A stretch of DNA of 64,000 nt from positions 62,001 through 126,000 of the forward strand of contig JAEUKE010000153.1 in NCBI GenBank assembly GCA_016794345.1. The letters run 5' to 3'. Made by a program: the position numbers and the translations under genes. The number at the start of each line of letters is the position of its first letter. Position 1 is the first letter of the stretch. The DNA comes from Myxococcales bacterium (GTDB lineage Bacteria > Myxococcota_A > Polyangia > Polyangiales > Polyangiaceae). Of this stretch, positions 8,302-16,454 are shown piece after piece. The notes under the pieces are model-generated. The model was not told where the DNA came from and ran no database searches. It worked only from the letters and a program-made list of their open reading frames with translations.

Positions 8302-9663
8302 TCAGAGCTCGATCTGGTAGTCCTTGATCTTGTAGAGCAGGGCGCGGTGGCTGATCTCCAGCACCTCCGCCGCCTTCGTTCGGTTGCCCTTGGTCTTGGT
8401 CAACGCGCGGCGGATGAGGATCTCCTCGATGAGACGGGCCGTCTTCTTGATGGACAGCTCCCCGCTCGCGAGGTGCATCTGGATCGGGTCGTTCGCCTCG
8501 CGGATCCTTTCCGGCAGATCGTCCGGCGCCAGCTGGTCGCCCTCCGCCAGGACCATCGCGCGCTCGACCGTGTTCTCGAGCTCGCGGACGTTGCCGGGCC
8601 AGTGGTACTGCACGAGCAGCTTGCGCGCCTCAGGCGAAATTCCCCGGATCTTCGTCGCGAAGCGCGCGTTGTTGCGCGCGATGAAGTAGTCGAGCAGGAG
8701 CGGGATGTCCTCGCGCCGCTCCCGGAGCGGCGGGATGCGCAGGGTCAGGACGTTGATCCGGTAGAACAGGTCCTCGCGGAACCGGCCTGCCGCGATCTCC
8801 GCCGAGAGGTCACGGTGGGTGGCCGCGAGGATGCGCACGTCGACCTTCACGTCCTTGTTGTCGCCGAGCCTGCGCACCGACTCCTCCTGGAGCACGCGAA
8901 GGAGCTTCACCTGCAGCGGGAGCGGGAGCTCGCCCACCTCGTCGAGGAGGAGCGTGCCGCCGCTCGCCTGCTCGAAGAGGCCCGCGCGGTCGGCGTGGGC
9001 GTCCGTGAATGCGCCGCGGCGATGCCCGAAGAGCTCGCTCTCGAGCAGGTTCTCGGGGATCGCCCCGCAGTTGATGGCCACGAAGGGACCGCCCTTGCGG
9101 CTCGACCGGGCGTGGATGGCCCGCGCGACGAGCTCCTTGCCGACCCCGCTCTCTCCGGTGAGCAAGGCGGTGGTCTTGAAATCGGCGATCTTCGCCACGG
9201 TCTTGAAGACGGCCTGCATCTCCGCGCTCTTGGCGATGAGGCCTTCGAACTTCGCCTTGTCGAGGATCTCCTGCCGGAGCGCGCGGTTCTCACGGCGCAG
9301 CGACTCCCGCTCCTCCGCCTTCTTGAGGGTGAGCAAGAGCTCCTCCGGCTTGAAGGGCTTCTGGATGTAGTCGTATGCCCCGGCCTTCATCGCCTCGATG
9401 GCGAGGTCCACGCTGCCGTAGGCGCTCATCACGATCACCGTGACGTCGCTGCCCTTCGCCTTCAGGGTAGCGAGGAGGTCGAGCCCGCCCATCCGCGGCA
9501 TCCGCACGTCGGTCAGCACCGTGTCCGGCCCGAACGTCTCGAGCAGCTTGAGGGCCTGCTCGCCGCTGTCGGCGACCTCCACCTCGTACCCGTCCCGCTT
9601 CAGGAACGAGGCCGCGACGAACCGGATGTTCTCTTCGTCGTCGACAACCAGAACGCGCCGCAT
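8302..9663 (-). CDS. NtrC-family sigma-54-dependent response regulator (GAFTDA variant)
   Basis: 453 residues in three domains. The receiver domain (1-120) has the acidic pair DDE, phospho-acceptor Asp52 and the KPF lysine. The AAA+ sigma-54 activation domain (about 140-370) has Walker A GESGVGKE (170-177) and Walker B GGTLLLDEVGE. A Fis-type HTH closes the C-terminus (TKAAEVLEISHRALLYKIKDY). The sigma-54 contact loop reads GAFTDA at 217-222 instead of GAFTGA. The cognate kinase is not adjacent. Transcribed towards the HMG-CoA reductase gene; whether it controls that gene is unknown, and I saw no convincing sigma-54 site in the gap. Confidence 0.92.
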   Translation of the reverse strand: MRRVLVVDDEENIRFVAASFLKRDGYEVEVADSGEQALKLLETFGPDTVLTDVRMPRMGGLDLLATLKAKGSDVTVIVMSAYGSVDLAIEAMKAGAYDYIQKPFKPEELLLTLKKAEERESLRRENRALRQEILDKAKFEGLIAKSAEMQAVFKTVAKIADFKTTALLTGESGVGKELVARAIHARSSRKGGPFVAINCGAIPENLLESELFGHRRGAFTDAHADRAGLFEQASGGTLLLDEVGELPLPLQVKLLRVLQEESVRRLGDNKDVKVDVRILAATHRDLSAEIAAGRFREDLFYRINVLTLRIPPLRERREDIPLLLDYFIARNNARFATKIRGISPEARKLLVQYHWPGNVRELENTVERAMVLAEGDQLAPDDLPERIREANDPIQMHLASGELSIKKTARLIEEILIRRALTKTKGNRTKAAEVLEISHRALLYKIKDYQIEL

Positions 9664-9674
9664 CTCTGCAACTT

Positions 9675-9703
9675 TTTCTACATTCTAACTTCGCATTCTG
9701 CAA
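9675..9703 (-). promoter_or_regulatory. Possible sigma-70 promoter of the NtrC-type gene
   Basis: On the minus strand TTGCAG, a 17-bp spacer and TAGAAA are followed about 12 bp later by the ATG at 9663, which would make a very short leader. The surrounding 9664-9760 stretch is unusually AT-rich for this genome and repeats CATTCT at 9681, 9694 and 9746. Confidence 0.35.
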
Positions 9704-9874
9704 TTCGTTCTGTGTCGGTCCCGTCATTTTCGCGGCGCCGCGTACCATTCTACGCGAGAAAAAGCGTGCTCTCGCGACGCTCCGAAACGTTTTCGGCCTA
9801 CCAACCGGCGCGGGGTCGGCCTAAGAGCGCGAGCTGGACGGACGCTCCCGTCCGCTGCAGCAAGGGTTACCCGG

Positions 9875-11473
9875 ATGAGCCTCTTCGAACGGATCGGATC
9901 CTCCTCTCTCGTCATGCGCCTTCTGTCGGACGACCGCGTGATGCGCGTCACGAACGGCGTGCTCGACGCGAAGAACCGCGTGTCGGCGGCGAAGGACCTC
10001 GCGAGCCAGGCGCTCGTGGTGCTCCGGGATGGGCACGCGCTCCCCACGATCGATCCGGCGCTCGAGGGCAGCGGAGACGACGTGGTCGTCAGCAAGAAGA
10101 GCAAGACGAACGGCCACACGAACGGGCACACGGCGCACGCCTACTCGCCCGCCGCGGAGGCGCCCGCATCCACGCCTCGAGCGGACGCGGCGAAGCCCGT
10201 GGGCCCGCGTGACGACGACGAAGCCGCGCTCGCCGCGTCGATGGCCGAGCGCGCCAGCCTCTCGAAGGTCGGCGGCAAGGACGTCTTCGACAAGTGCTTC
10301 AAGTTCATGACCGCGGACAACGCCCGCAAGATGGGCGTCTATCCGTTCTTCCGCCCGCTCGACTTCAACAACGGGCCCGTCGCCCAGCTCGAAGGCCGCG
10401 AGGTCATCATGCTCGGGTCGAACAACTACCTCGGCCTGACGACCCACCCGAAGGTGCGCGAGGCCGCCAAGCAGGCGATCGACAAGTACGGCACGAGCAT
10501 GACCGGCTCGCGCCTCGTGAACGGCTCGATGCGCCTGCACGAGGAGCTCGAGACCAAGCTCGCCGCCTACCACGGCAAGGAGGCGGGGCTCGTCTTCACG
10601 ACCGGCTACCAGGTCAACATCGCCACGATCAGCGCGCTCCTCTCGAACCGGACGAGCGTGGGCGTCGTCGACAAGGACGTGCACGCCTCGATCTACGACG
10701 GGATGCGCCTCGCGCAGGCCGCCAAGGCGCGCATGGTCCGCTACAAGCACAACGATCCGGCCTCGCTCGACCAGGCGCTGAGCGAGCTCGAGAACGCCGA
10801 GGGCGCGATGGTCATCACGGACGGCGTCTTCAGCGCGCAGGGCGAGATCGCCAACCTGCCCGGCCTGGTGGAGGTGACGAAGAAACACGGCGCTCGCATC
10901 TTCGTCGACGACGCGCACGCGCTCGGCGTCATCGGGCCCGGTGGTCGCGGCACCGCGGCGCACTTCGGCGTCCAGGATCAGGTCGATCTCATCGGCGGCA
11001 CCTTCTCGAAGTCGCTCGCCTCCATCGGCGGCTGGCTCGTCGGCGACCGGAAGGTGCTCGACTACGTCCGCCACTTCGCCTTCTCGTACCTCTTCGCCGC
11101 CAGCGCGGCGCCGCCCTGCGTCGCCGCCGCGCTCGCCGCGCTCGAGGTCATGGAAGAGGAACCCTGGCGCCAGGAGAAGCTCCGCGAGAACTTCACCTAC
11201 ATGCGGACGGAGCTCGCCAAGATGGGCTTCGAGCTCGGCACCACGCAGACCGCGGTCATCCCGATCTACATCCGGCAAGACCTCCGCACGGTGATGATGT
11301 GGAAGAGCCTGCTCGACGACCACTCGATCTACGTGAACCCCTTCATCCAGCCGGGCGTCCCGCCGAAGCAGCAGGTGCTGCGCACGAGCTACATGGCCAC
11401 GCACGAGCGCCATCACCTCGATCGAGCGCTCGAGGCGTTCCAGAAGGTCGGCAAGAAGTTCGGCGTGATCTGA
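9875..11473 (+). CDS. Serine palmitoyltransferase-like (alpha-oxoamine synthase) PLP enzyme
   Basis: 532 residues. Residues about 145-530 form a fold-type I PLP enzyme of the alpha-oxoamine synthase family, which joins an amino acid to an acyl-CoA: GSNNYLGLTTHPKV, GSRLVNGSMRLHEELE, the VDDAHALG motif at about 344-351, and the PLP lysine Lys379 in GTFSKSLASIGGW. That lysine motif resembles serine palmitoyltransferases more than KBL or BioF, and sphingolipids are known from Sorangium-type myxobacteria, so SPT is the best guess. Residues 1-140 are an extra N-terminal region: an N-terminal helix-rich part, then a low-complexity linker rich in Lys, Thr, His, Ala and Pro. No other sphingolipid genes are adjacent. 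Confidence 0.8.
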   Translation: MSLFERIGSSSLVMRLLSDDRVMRVTNGVLDAKNRVSAAKDLASQALVVLRDGHALPTIDPALEGSGDDVVVSKKSKTNGHTNGHTAHAYSPAAEAPASTPRADAAKPVGPRDDDEAALAASMAERASLSKVGGKDVFDKCFKFMTADNARKMGVYPFFRPLDFNNGPVAQLEGREVIMLGSNNYLGLTTHPKVREAAKQAIDKYGTSMTGSRLVNGSMRLHEELETKLAAYHGKEAGLVFTTGYQVNIATISALLSNRTSVGVVDKDVHASIYDGMRLAQAAKARMVRYKHNDPASLDQALSELENAEGAMVITDGVFSAQGEIANLPGLVEVTKKHGARIFVDDAHALGVIGPGGRGTAAHFGVQDQVDLIGGTFSKSLASIGGWLVGDRKVLDYVRHFAFSYLFAASAAPPCVAAALAALEVMEEEPWRQEKLRENFTYMRTELAKMGFELGTTQTAVIPIYIRQDLRTVMMWKSLLDDHSIYVNPFIQPGVPPKQQVLRTSYMATHERHHLDRALEAFQKVGKKFGVI

Positions 11474-11515
11474 GGTCGTGATGGGGACGAGCCGGCGAAT
11501 CCGTCTCTTTTGAGC

Positions 11516-11521
11516 TACAAT
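11516..11521 (+). promoter_or_regulatory. Possible -10 element for the calcium-repeat lipoprotein gene
   Basis: TACAAT lies 30 bp upstream of the GTG at 11551, followed by a good ribosome-binding site (AAGGAG, starting about 11 nt before the start). No clear -35 box is present, so support is modest. Confidence 0.3.
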
Positions 11522-11550
11522 CGGCGCTCGCTTCTTCGAAGGAGATTGCC

Positions 11551-13632
11551 GTGAGACTTGCTCGCATCCGTCCCCTCACCTTGTGCGGTTCCCTGGCTTG
11601 CCTCCTCGCGCTCGCAGCTTGCCAGGCAGGTGAGACCACAGAAGACGGCGGCGGCGGCCAGGGCGGCGGCGGCTTCGAAGACGGCGACAGCGACGGCGAC
11701 ACGATCCTGGACAGCCAGGAAGGCCGAGCGGCCGGCACCGACACCGACCTCGACACGATCCCGGACTACCTCGACACCGACTCCGACAACGACGGCATCC
11801 TCGACGCGAAGGAAGCGGGTGACGCCGACCTGACGACCGCGCCGCGAAACAACGACGCCGACGCGACGCCGGACTTCCAGGATCTCGACTCCGACGACAA
11901 CGCGGTGCCGGACGAGCTCGAGGGTGTGAACGATCCCGACGGCGACGGCCTGTACGACGCGGCCGACCCGGACAACGACGGCGACGGCGCGACCGACGCG
12001 GACGAGATCGCCGGCGCCGGCGCCGACTGCGACGGCGACGCCAGCGCCGACGCGCAGGGCAACTCCATCGCCCCGCAGGACTGCGACGGCGACGCCACCG
12101 CGAACTGGTACGATCTCGACTCCGACGGAGACGGGATCTCGGACGCCGCCGAGAGCGCGATCAAGGACACGGATTCCGACGGCTTCCTCGATCGGTACGA
12201 TCTCGACTCCGACAACGATCAGATCCCCGACGCGGTGGAGGCCGGCGACGCGGACGTCGGCACCGCGCCGCTCGACACGGACTCGGACGGCACGCCCGAC
12301 TTCACCGATCCCGACTCCGACAGCGACGGCGTGAGCGATCTCGACGAGCACCAGCTCGGCACCGATCCGACCGACCAGGACAGCGACGACGACGGCGCCG
12401 ACGACCTGATCGAGACCGCGGCCGGCACCGACCCGCTCGATTCGGGGGACAACCCCCAGGCAAACGGCGACTTCGTGTTCGTCGTGCCCTACGAGGAGCC
12501 GACGACGCCGCCGGACGACACCCTCGAGTTTCGCACCAACATCCAATACGCGGACCTCTATTTCTCGATCGACACGACCGGCTCGATGATCGAGGAGTTC
12601 GACACCCTTCAGTCCACGCTGGTGAGCATCATCAACACCCTCCAGTGCGCGGCGACGGGCGATCCCTGCGTGCTCGATCAGGACTGCGGCGCGGGCGAGG
12701 TCTGCTTCGACGACCAATGCATCGAGGACCCCAACCTGGGCCAGGGCTGCGTGCCGAACATGTGGACCGGCGTCGGCCACTGGAACGACATCAACACGTT
12801 CCACAACGTGCTGAGCTTGCAACCCGACCCGCCGATCACCGCGGCCCTGATCGATCCGGGCACCTACCCGGGCGGCTCCGAGGCGATCTACCAGCCGCCG
12901 ACCTGCGTCGCGAACCCGATGCTCTGCCAATCCATCCCCGCGGCGACGCTGAACTGCGCCTCGAGCGGCATCGGCTGCCCCGGGTACCGCTCGGACGCCA
13001 TCCGGCTGTACATCCACGTCTCGGACGCAAATGACCAATGCAGCGGCGGCGGGTGCGCCAGCTACAACGCGACCATCGCGGGTAACGCGCTGGTGCAGGC
13101 CGGCATCAAGTTCGTGGCGCTCTACGGCACCGACGACGGCTCCGGGCAGCTCGCCGCGTACAACGCCCTGGCGACCGCCGCGCAGTCCCTCGACGGCATG
13201 GGCAACCCACTCGTCTACGCCGCGGCCGACGCGGCGGTGCAGAGCAAGACCGTGCAGGCCGTCCTCGACATCGTGAAGGGCAAGCCGCTCGACGTCACGA
13301 TCGCCGCGGAAGATCAGCCGAACGACGCAGGCGACGCGCTCCAGTTCATCGACTACTTCGAGACGAACACCTCGGGCGTGGGCGCGTGCACCTCGGGCCT
13401 CACCACCGAAGACACGGACGCCGACACCTACGACGACGCCTTCCCGGATCTGCTGCCGGGCACACGGGTCTGCTGGGACGTGCACCCGGTGCCCGTGAAC
13501 AACACCGCCCCCCCGACCGAGCAGCCCCAGCTCTTCATCGCCAAGGCCAAGGTGCTCGGCGACGGCTCGCTGGTGGACGATCGGAAGATCTTCTTCCTCG
13601 TGCCGCCGAAGCCTGCCGAGATCCCGCAGTGA
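11551..13632 (+). CDS. Calcium-repeat (thrombospondin type 3) lipoprotein with vWA-like domain
   Basis: 693 residues, GTG start with a strong ribosome-binding site. A signal peptide ends in a lipobox LAAC (Cys24). Residues about 45-310 are tandem aspartate-rich repeats of the DSDGDGISD/DTDSDNDGILD type, the thrombospondin type 3 calcium-binding pattern also seen in many delta-proteobacterial surface proteins. A von Willebrand factor A-like domain follows, with the metal-site motif DTTGSM at 341-346. It contains a cysteine-rich insert like those in the neighbouring Cys-rich lipoprotein. The protein should be anchored at the cell surface; partner and ligand are unknown. Confidence 0.8.
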   Translation: MRLARIRPLTLCGSLACLLALAACQAGETTEDGGGGQGGGGFEDGDSDGDTILDSQEGRAAGTDTDLDTIPDYLDTDSDNDGILDAKEAGDADLTTAPRNNDADATPDFQDLDSDDNAVPDELEGVNDPDGDGLYDAADPDNDGDGATDADEIAGAGADCDGDASADAQGNSIAPQDCDGDATANWYDLDSDGDGISDAAESAIKDTDSDGFLDRYDLDSDNDQIPDAVEAGDADVGTAPLDTDSDGTPDFTDPDSDSDGVSDLDEHQLGTDPTDQDSDDDGADDLIETAAGTDPLDSGDNPQANGDFVFVVPYEEPTTPPDDTLEFRTNIQYADLYFSIDTTGSMIEEFDTLQSTLVSIINTLQCAATGDPCVLDQDCGAGEVCFDDQCIEDPNLGQGCVPNMWTGVGHWNDINTFHNVLSLQPDPPITAALIDPGTYPGGSEAIYQPPTCVANPMLCQSIPAATLNCASSGIGCPGYRSDAIRLYIHVSDANDQCSGGGCASYNATIAGNALVQAGIKFVALYGTDDGSGQLAAYNALATAAQSLDGMGNPLVYAAADAAVQSKTVQAVLDIVKGKPLDVTIAAEDQPNDAGDALQFIDYFETNTSGVGACTSGLTTEDTDADTYDDAFPDLLPGTRVCWDVHPVPVNNTAPPTEQPQLFIAKAKVLGDGSLVDDRKIFFLVPPKPAEIPQ

Positions 13633-13647
13633 CCGCGGGGCCGCCGC

Positions 13648-13662
13648 GCGGGCTCGGCCCGC
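13648..13662. terminator. Hairpin after the calcium-repeat lipoprotein gene
   Basis: GCGGGC, loop TCG, GCCCGC, 16 nt after the stop codon and without a T-tract. A plausible terminator core for a GC-rich genome. Confidence 0.35.
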
Positions 13663-13769
13663 CCGGCAGCTTGTCGCACCAGGCGTCAACGCGCGTTCAC
13701 GCACCTCGCGACCTTCCCAGTCATTTCGCCCGATTCGTGCTGGTACGAGATCTGCTTCGGAGGCCCCCC

Positions 13770-14615
13770 ATGCCGTCCTTGCGCCTCGCTCGTTGGTCCT
13801 TTGCGATCGTGATGCCCGTCGTCTTCGGCGGATGCATCTTCACGGGCAACGATCACGATCACCGCTACTACTGCGAGGGGCCCGGCTGCTATGCCGACGA
13901 CGGCAATGGGGCCGGGGCGAGCGGCGCGGGCGCAGAAGGCGCGGGCGGGCAGACCTCGGACGGCGGAGGCGGACAGGGACAAGGCGGCGAAGGCGGCGCC
14001 CCGCCTTCCTGTGATCCGAACGAGGTCATCTGCGGCTGCAGCGAGGCCAGCGCCTGCCCGGGCGACCTCACGTGTGTCGCGGGCCAGTGCCTCGTGACGT
14101 GCGGCTTCGACTACGACTGCGGGCCCGGCCTCGTGTGTGGCAACGGGCAGTGTGTCCCCGGCTGCGACGACGAGACCCCTTGCGGGGCGGGCTATGCCTG
14201 CGTCGGCGGCGGATGTCTGCTCGATCCCCAGAGCCCGCAGTGCGTCGACTCGACGGCTTGTGACGGTCTCGAGTGCATCGGCGGCCTCTGCACAACGGCG
14301 TGTGCCACCCACGCGGATTGTGGCCCCGGCCAGCTTTGCGACGGGGCGACGAGCGGCTGCGTCGCCGATCTCGCGCCGGTTCCGCTCTGCGACGACACGA
14401 CGCCGTGCCCCGGCTCGGGGCAGGCCTGCCTCTCGGGGATCTGCCATTACGAGTGCATCGACGTCCTCGACTGCAAGCTGATCGACGCGCGCTTCGACGC
14501 CTGCGACGAGGGGTTCTGCAAGACCGACCTCGAGGCGAGCCCCGAGTGCACCGCCGCGAGCCCTTGCGCCGGCGGGGAGGCGTGTGTGTCGAACCTCTGC
14601 GTGCCGGCCGGCTGA
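13770..14615 (+). CDS. Cysteine-rich lipoprotein
   Basis: 281 residues from ATG 13770. The signal peptide ends in VVFGGC (Cys22). A Gly/Ala-rich linker (about 45-75) leads to repeated short Cys modules such as CGPGLVCGNGQCVPGC and CPGSGQACLSGICHYEC. These resemble the Dickkopf/Keratin-like Cys-rich repeats that are common in large myxobacterial proteins. All cysteines are likely to be disulfide-bonded outside the cytoplasm. It follows the calcium-repeat lipoprotein on the same strand with 137 bp between them. Function unknown. Confidence 0.72.
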   Translation: MPSLRLARWSFAIVMPVVFGGCIFTGNDHDHRYYCEGPGCYADDGNGAGASGAGAEGAGGQTSDGGGGQGQGGEGGAPPSCDPNEVICGCSEASACPGDLTCVAGQCLVTCGFDYDCGPGLVCGNGQCVPGCDDETPCGAGYACVGGGCLLDPQSPQCVDSTACDGLECIGGLCTTACATHADCGPGQLCDGATSGCVADLAPVPLCDDTTPCPGSGQACLSGICHYECIDVLDCKLIDARFDACDEGFCKTDLEASPECTAASPCAGGEACVSNLCVPAG

Positions 14616-14660
14616 CGTCGGTATCGCTCCCCAGCGGCGCTCGGCGTATAGGGTTACCTG

Positions 14661-15185
14661 ATGCGCCGTCGCTCTACGCTCTTCTTCTTCGGCTCGGTCC
14701 TCGCCGGGCTCGGCGCCTCGCGGGACGCGGGCGCGGACGGCGCCTCGATCGCGGTCGTCGATCTGCAGGGCGCGGTGATGCAGACGGAGGACGGCATCCG
14801 CGCCCAGGCGACGCTCAAGAAGCTCTTCGACAAGCGCCAACAAGACCTGGACGCGAAGCAGACAAAGCTCGCGAAGATGCGCGAGGACATCGAGCGACAG
14901 TCCAAGGTCCTCTCGCGCGAGGCGCTCGCGCGGCGGATGGACTTCTGGCAAAAAGAGATGATTTCGCTGCAGACGGTCTTCGTCGACTACAACAAAGAGC
15001 TCTCCAAGAAGCAGGCCGAGCTCACGCAGCCGATCATCCAGAAAATGGTCGCGATCATCGGGAAGCTCGCGCGCCAGAACGGCCACGATCTCGTGCTCGA
15101 CAAACAGGCCGCGCCCTATGCCCGCCCCGACCTCGACCTCACGGACAAGGTCGTCAGCATGTACAACTCGGGCGAGTCGGGTTAG
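14661..15185 (+). CDS. Skp/OmpH-like periplasmic chaperone
   Basis: 174 residues with a signal peptide of about 25 residues. The mature part starts SIAVVDLQGAVMQTEDG, then has a long charged coiled-coil (about 50-130) and ends in a short strand region (GHDLVLDKQAAPYARPDLDLTDKVV). This is the Skp/OmpH plan: a trimeric chaperone with long helical arms that escorts unfolded outer-membrane proteins. fabZ starts 9 bp downstream. In many bacteria skp, lpxD, fabZ and lpxA cluster, so the pair fits that context even though the lpx genes are not here. Confidence 0.82.
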   Translation: MRRRSTLFFFGSVLAGLGASRDAGADGASIAVVDLQGAVMQTEDGIRAQATLKKLFDKRQQDLDAKQTKLAKMREDIERQSKVLSREALARRMDFWQKEMISLQTVFVDYNKELSKKQAELTQPIIQKMVAIIGKLARQNGHDLVLDKQAAPYARPDLDLTDKVVSMYNSGESG

Positions 15186-15194
15186 CCATCAGGC

Positions 15195-15656
15195 GTGCAA
15201 CCGGCCGAGACGACGCGGATCGACATCCACCAGATTCTCTCCATCCTGCCCCACCGCTTTCCGTTCGTGATGGTGGATCGGGTGACGGAGATCACGGCGG
15301 GCAAGAGCATCCGCGGGCACAAGTGCGTCACGTACAACGAGCCCTGGTTCCCCGGCCACTTCCCGCAGCGCCCCATCATGCCGGGCGTGCTCATCCTCGA
15401 GTCGCTCGCGCAGACGGGCGGCATCCTCGCGTACGCGTCGGAGCCGTTCGACGCCTCGCGCAGCCTGATGTTCTTCCTCGGTATCGACAAAGCGAAGTTC
15501 CGCCGCACGGTGGAGCCGGGTGACAAGCTCGAGCTCTACGTCGAGGTGCTGCACCACCGCTCGAACGTCTGGCGCATGCGGGGCGAGGCGAGCGTGGACG
15601 GCGTGCTCGCGGCCGAGGCCGAGCTACTCGCGTCCGTCGTCGATCGGCAAGGCTGA
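15195..15656 (+). CDS. fabZ: 3-hydroxyacyl-[ACP] dehydratase FabZ
   Basis: 153 residues from GTG 15195. It dehydrates (3R)-hydroxyacyl-ACP in the elongation cycle of type II fatty acid synthesis. It shows the family's PHRFPFVMVDRV opening, the active-site loop WFPGHFPQRPIMPGVL with His55, and Glu69 in LILESLAQTGG. The length fits the usual 145-155 residues. Its 3' end overlaps the convergent GIDE-like gene by 33 bp. Confidence 0.95.
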   Translation: MQPAETTRIDIHQILSILPHRFPFVMVDRVTEITAGKSIRGHKCVTYNEPWFPGHFPQRPIMPGVLILESLAQTGGILAYASEPFDASRSLMFFLGIDKAKFRRTVEPGDKLELYVEVLHHRSNVWRMRGEASVDGVLAAEAELLASVVDRQG

Positions 15657-16451
15657 GCCGGGCGGCGCCATCGGACGCTGCGCCTTCTGCCTCAGCCGGC
15701 GGCGAGAGACCACGATCGCGAGCACGACGAGGGGCGTCACCGCGAGCCCAGCGAAGACGAAGCCGGCGATGCGCATGCCCTTCGAGCTGCCTCGCACGTC
15801 CTCCACGAGCGCGGCCTGCGTGCCGGGGTAGAGCTCGACGCGCCCGAGATCGCGGTCGGGCTCGATGACGAACGGACCGTCCGAAGACGACAGCGCTCCC
15901 GCGACGAACACCGGCGAACCGCCCAGGAGCAGGACCTCGACGACCTCGAACTGGTGGAAGCTCCCGCGCGCCGCCCCCGCGGCGCGCGACAGCTCCTCCG
16001 CCGTCGCGCCGAGCACAGCGGGCGGCTCGTCCATCGTGGTCGTCGTCTGCTTCGCGCGGTTGCTCGCGACCCATCGATCGAGCGGCAGGCTCAGGCGCTG
16101 TCCGTCCGCGACGATCCCGATGTCCGAGAGCCCGGCGCGTTTGGTCGTGACGAGCTTCGAGTCGTAGTGGGTCTTGTCGTCCGAGTCCTGGTACCAGGTC
16201 ACGTAGTAGAGCCGCGCCTCGGCCGCGACGCAGGCGGTCTTCGAGAACGGCGCCGCGACGACGCGCCCGTCTTCGATCACACCCTCGACGCGCAGCGCGG
16301 CCCCGCGCTCGATGGGCGTCGGCGGGCGAGCCAAGAGCTCACCCTCCGCTGCCTGCTCGTTGGCCTCGCGAAAAAACGCGGCCGTGCCCGCCGACCAAAT
16401 GGCCAGCCAGAGGAGCGCGATGACGGCGAAGATCTTCTCGTTGCGTGACAT
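15624..16451 (-). CDS. GIDE-like membrane protein
   Basis: 275 residues with a transmembrane segment near the N-terminus (about 7-27) and another near 227-247. Between them, residues about 50-200 include RVEGVIEDGRVVAAPFSKTACVAAE and a WYQDSDD segment, resembling the GIDE domain found between two membrane helices in MULAN-type proteins, where a conserved Cys follows a strand. There is no RING domain, as expected in bacteria. The start lies 3 bp after the flavoprotein stop, so the two are probably co-transcribed. The family call is by pattern only. Confidence 0.6.
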   Translation of the reverse strand: MSRNEKIFAVIALLWLAIWSAGTAAFFREANEQAAEGELLARPPTPIERGAALRVEGVIEDGRVVAAPFSKTACVAAEARLYYVTWYQDSDDKTHYDSKLVTTKRAGLSDIGIVADGQRLSLPLDRWVASNRAKQTTTTMDEPPAVLGATAEELSRAAGAARGSFHQFEVVEVLLLGGSPVFVAGALSSSDGPFVIEPDRDLGRVELYPGTQAALVEDVRGSSKGMRIAGFVFAGLAVTPLVVLAIVVSRRRLRQKAQRPMAPPGSALPIDDGRE

Positions 16452-16454
16452 GAA

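Noticed and set aside
6331..10212. A 1293-codon plus-strand frame across the HMG-CoA reductase and NtrC-type genes
   Set aside because: It is antisense to two well-supported genes, has an Arg/Leu/Glu-rich composition typical of antisense frames, and shows no recognisable domain.
11700..12480. A tandem DNA repeat or CRISPR-like array
   Set aside because: The periodicity comes from calcium-binding protein repeats; there are no constant DNA repeats or spacers.
11515..13704. A Val/Gly/Arg-rich 729-codon minus-strand frame
   Set aside because: It is the antisense of the Asp-rich calcium repeats, which naturally gives Val/Gly-rich translation.
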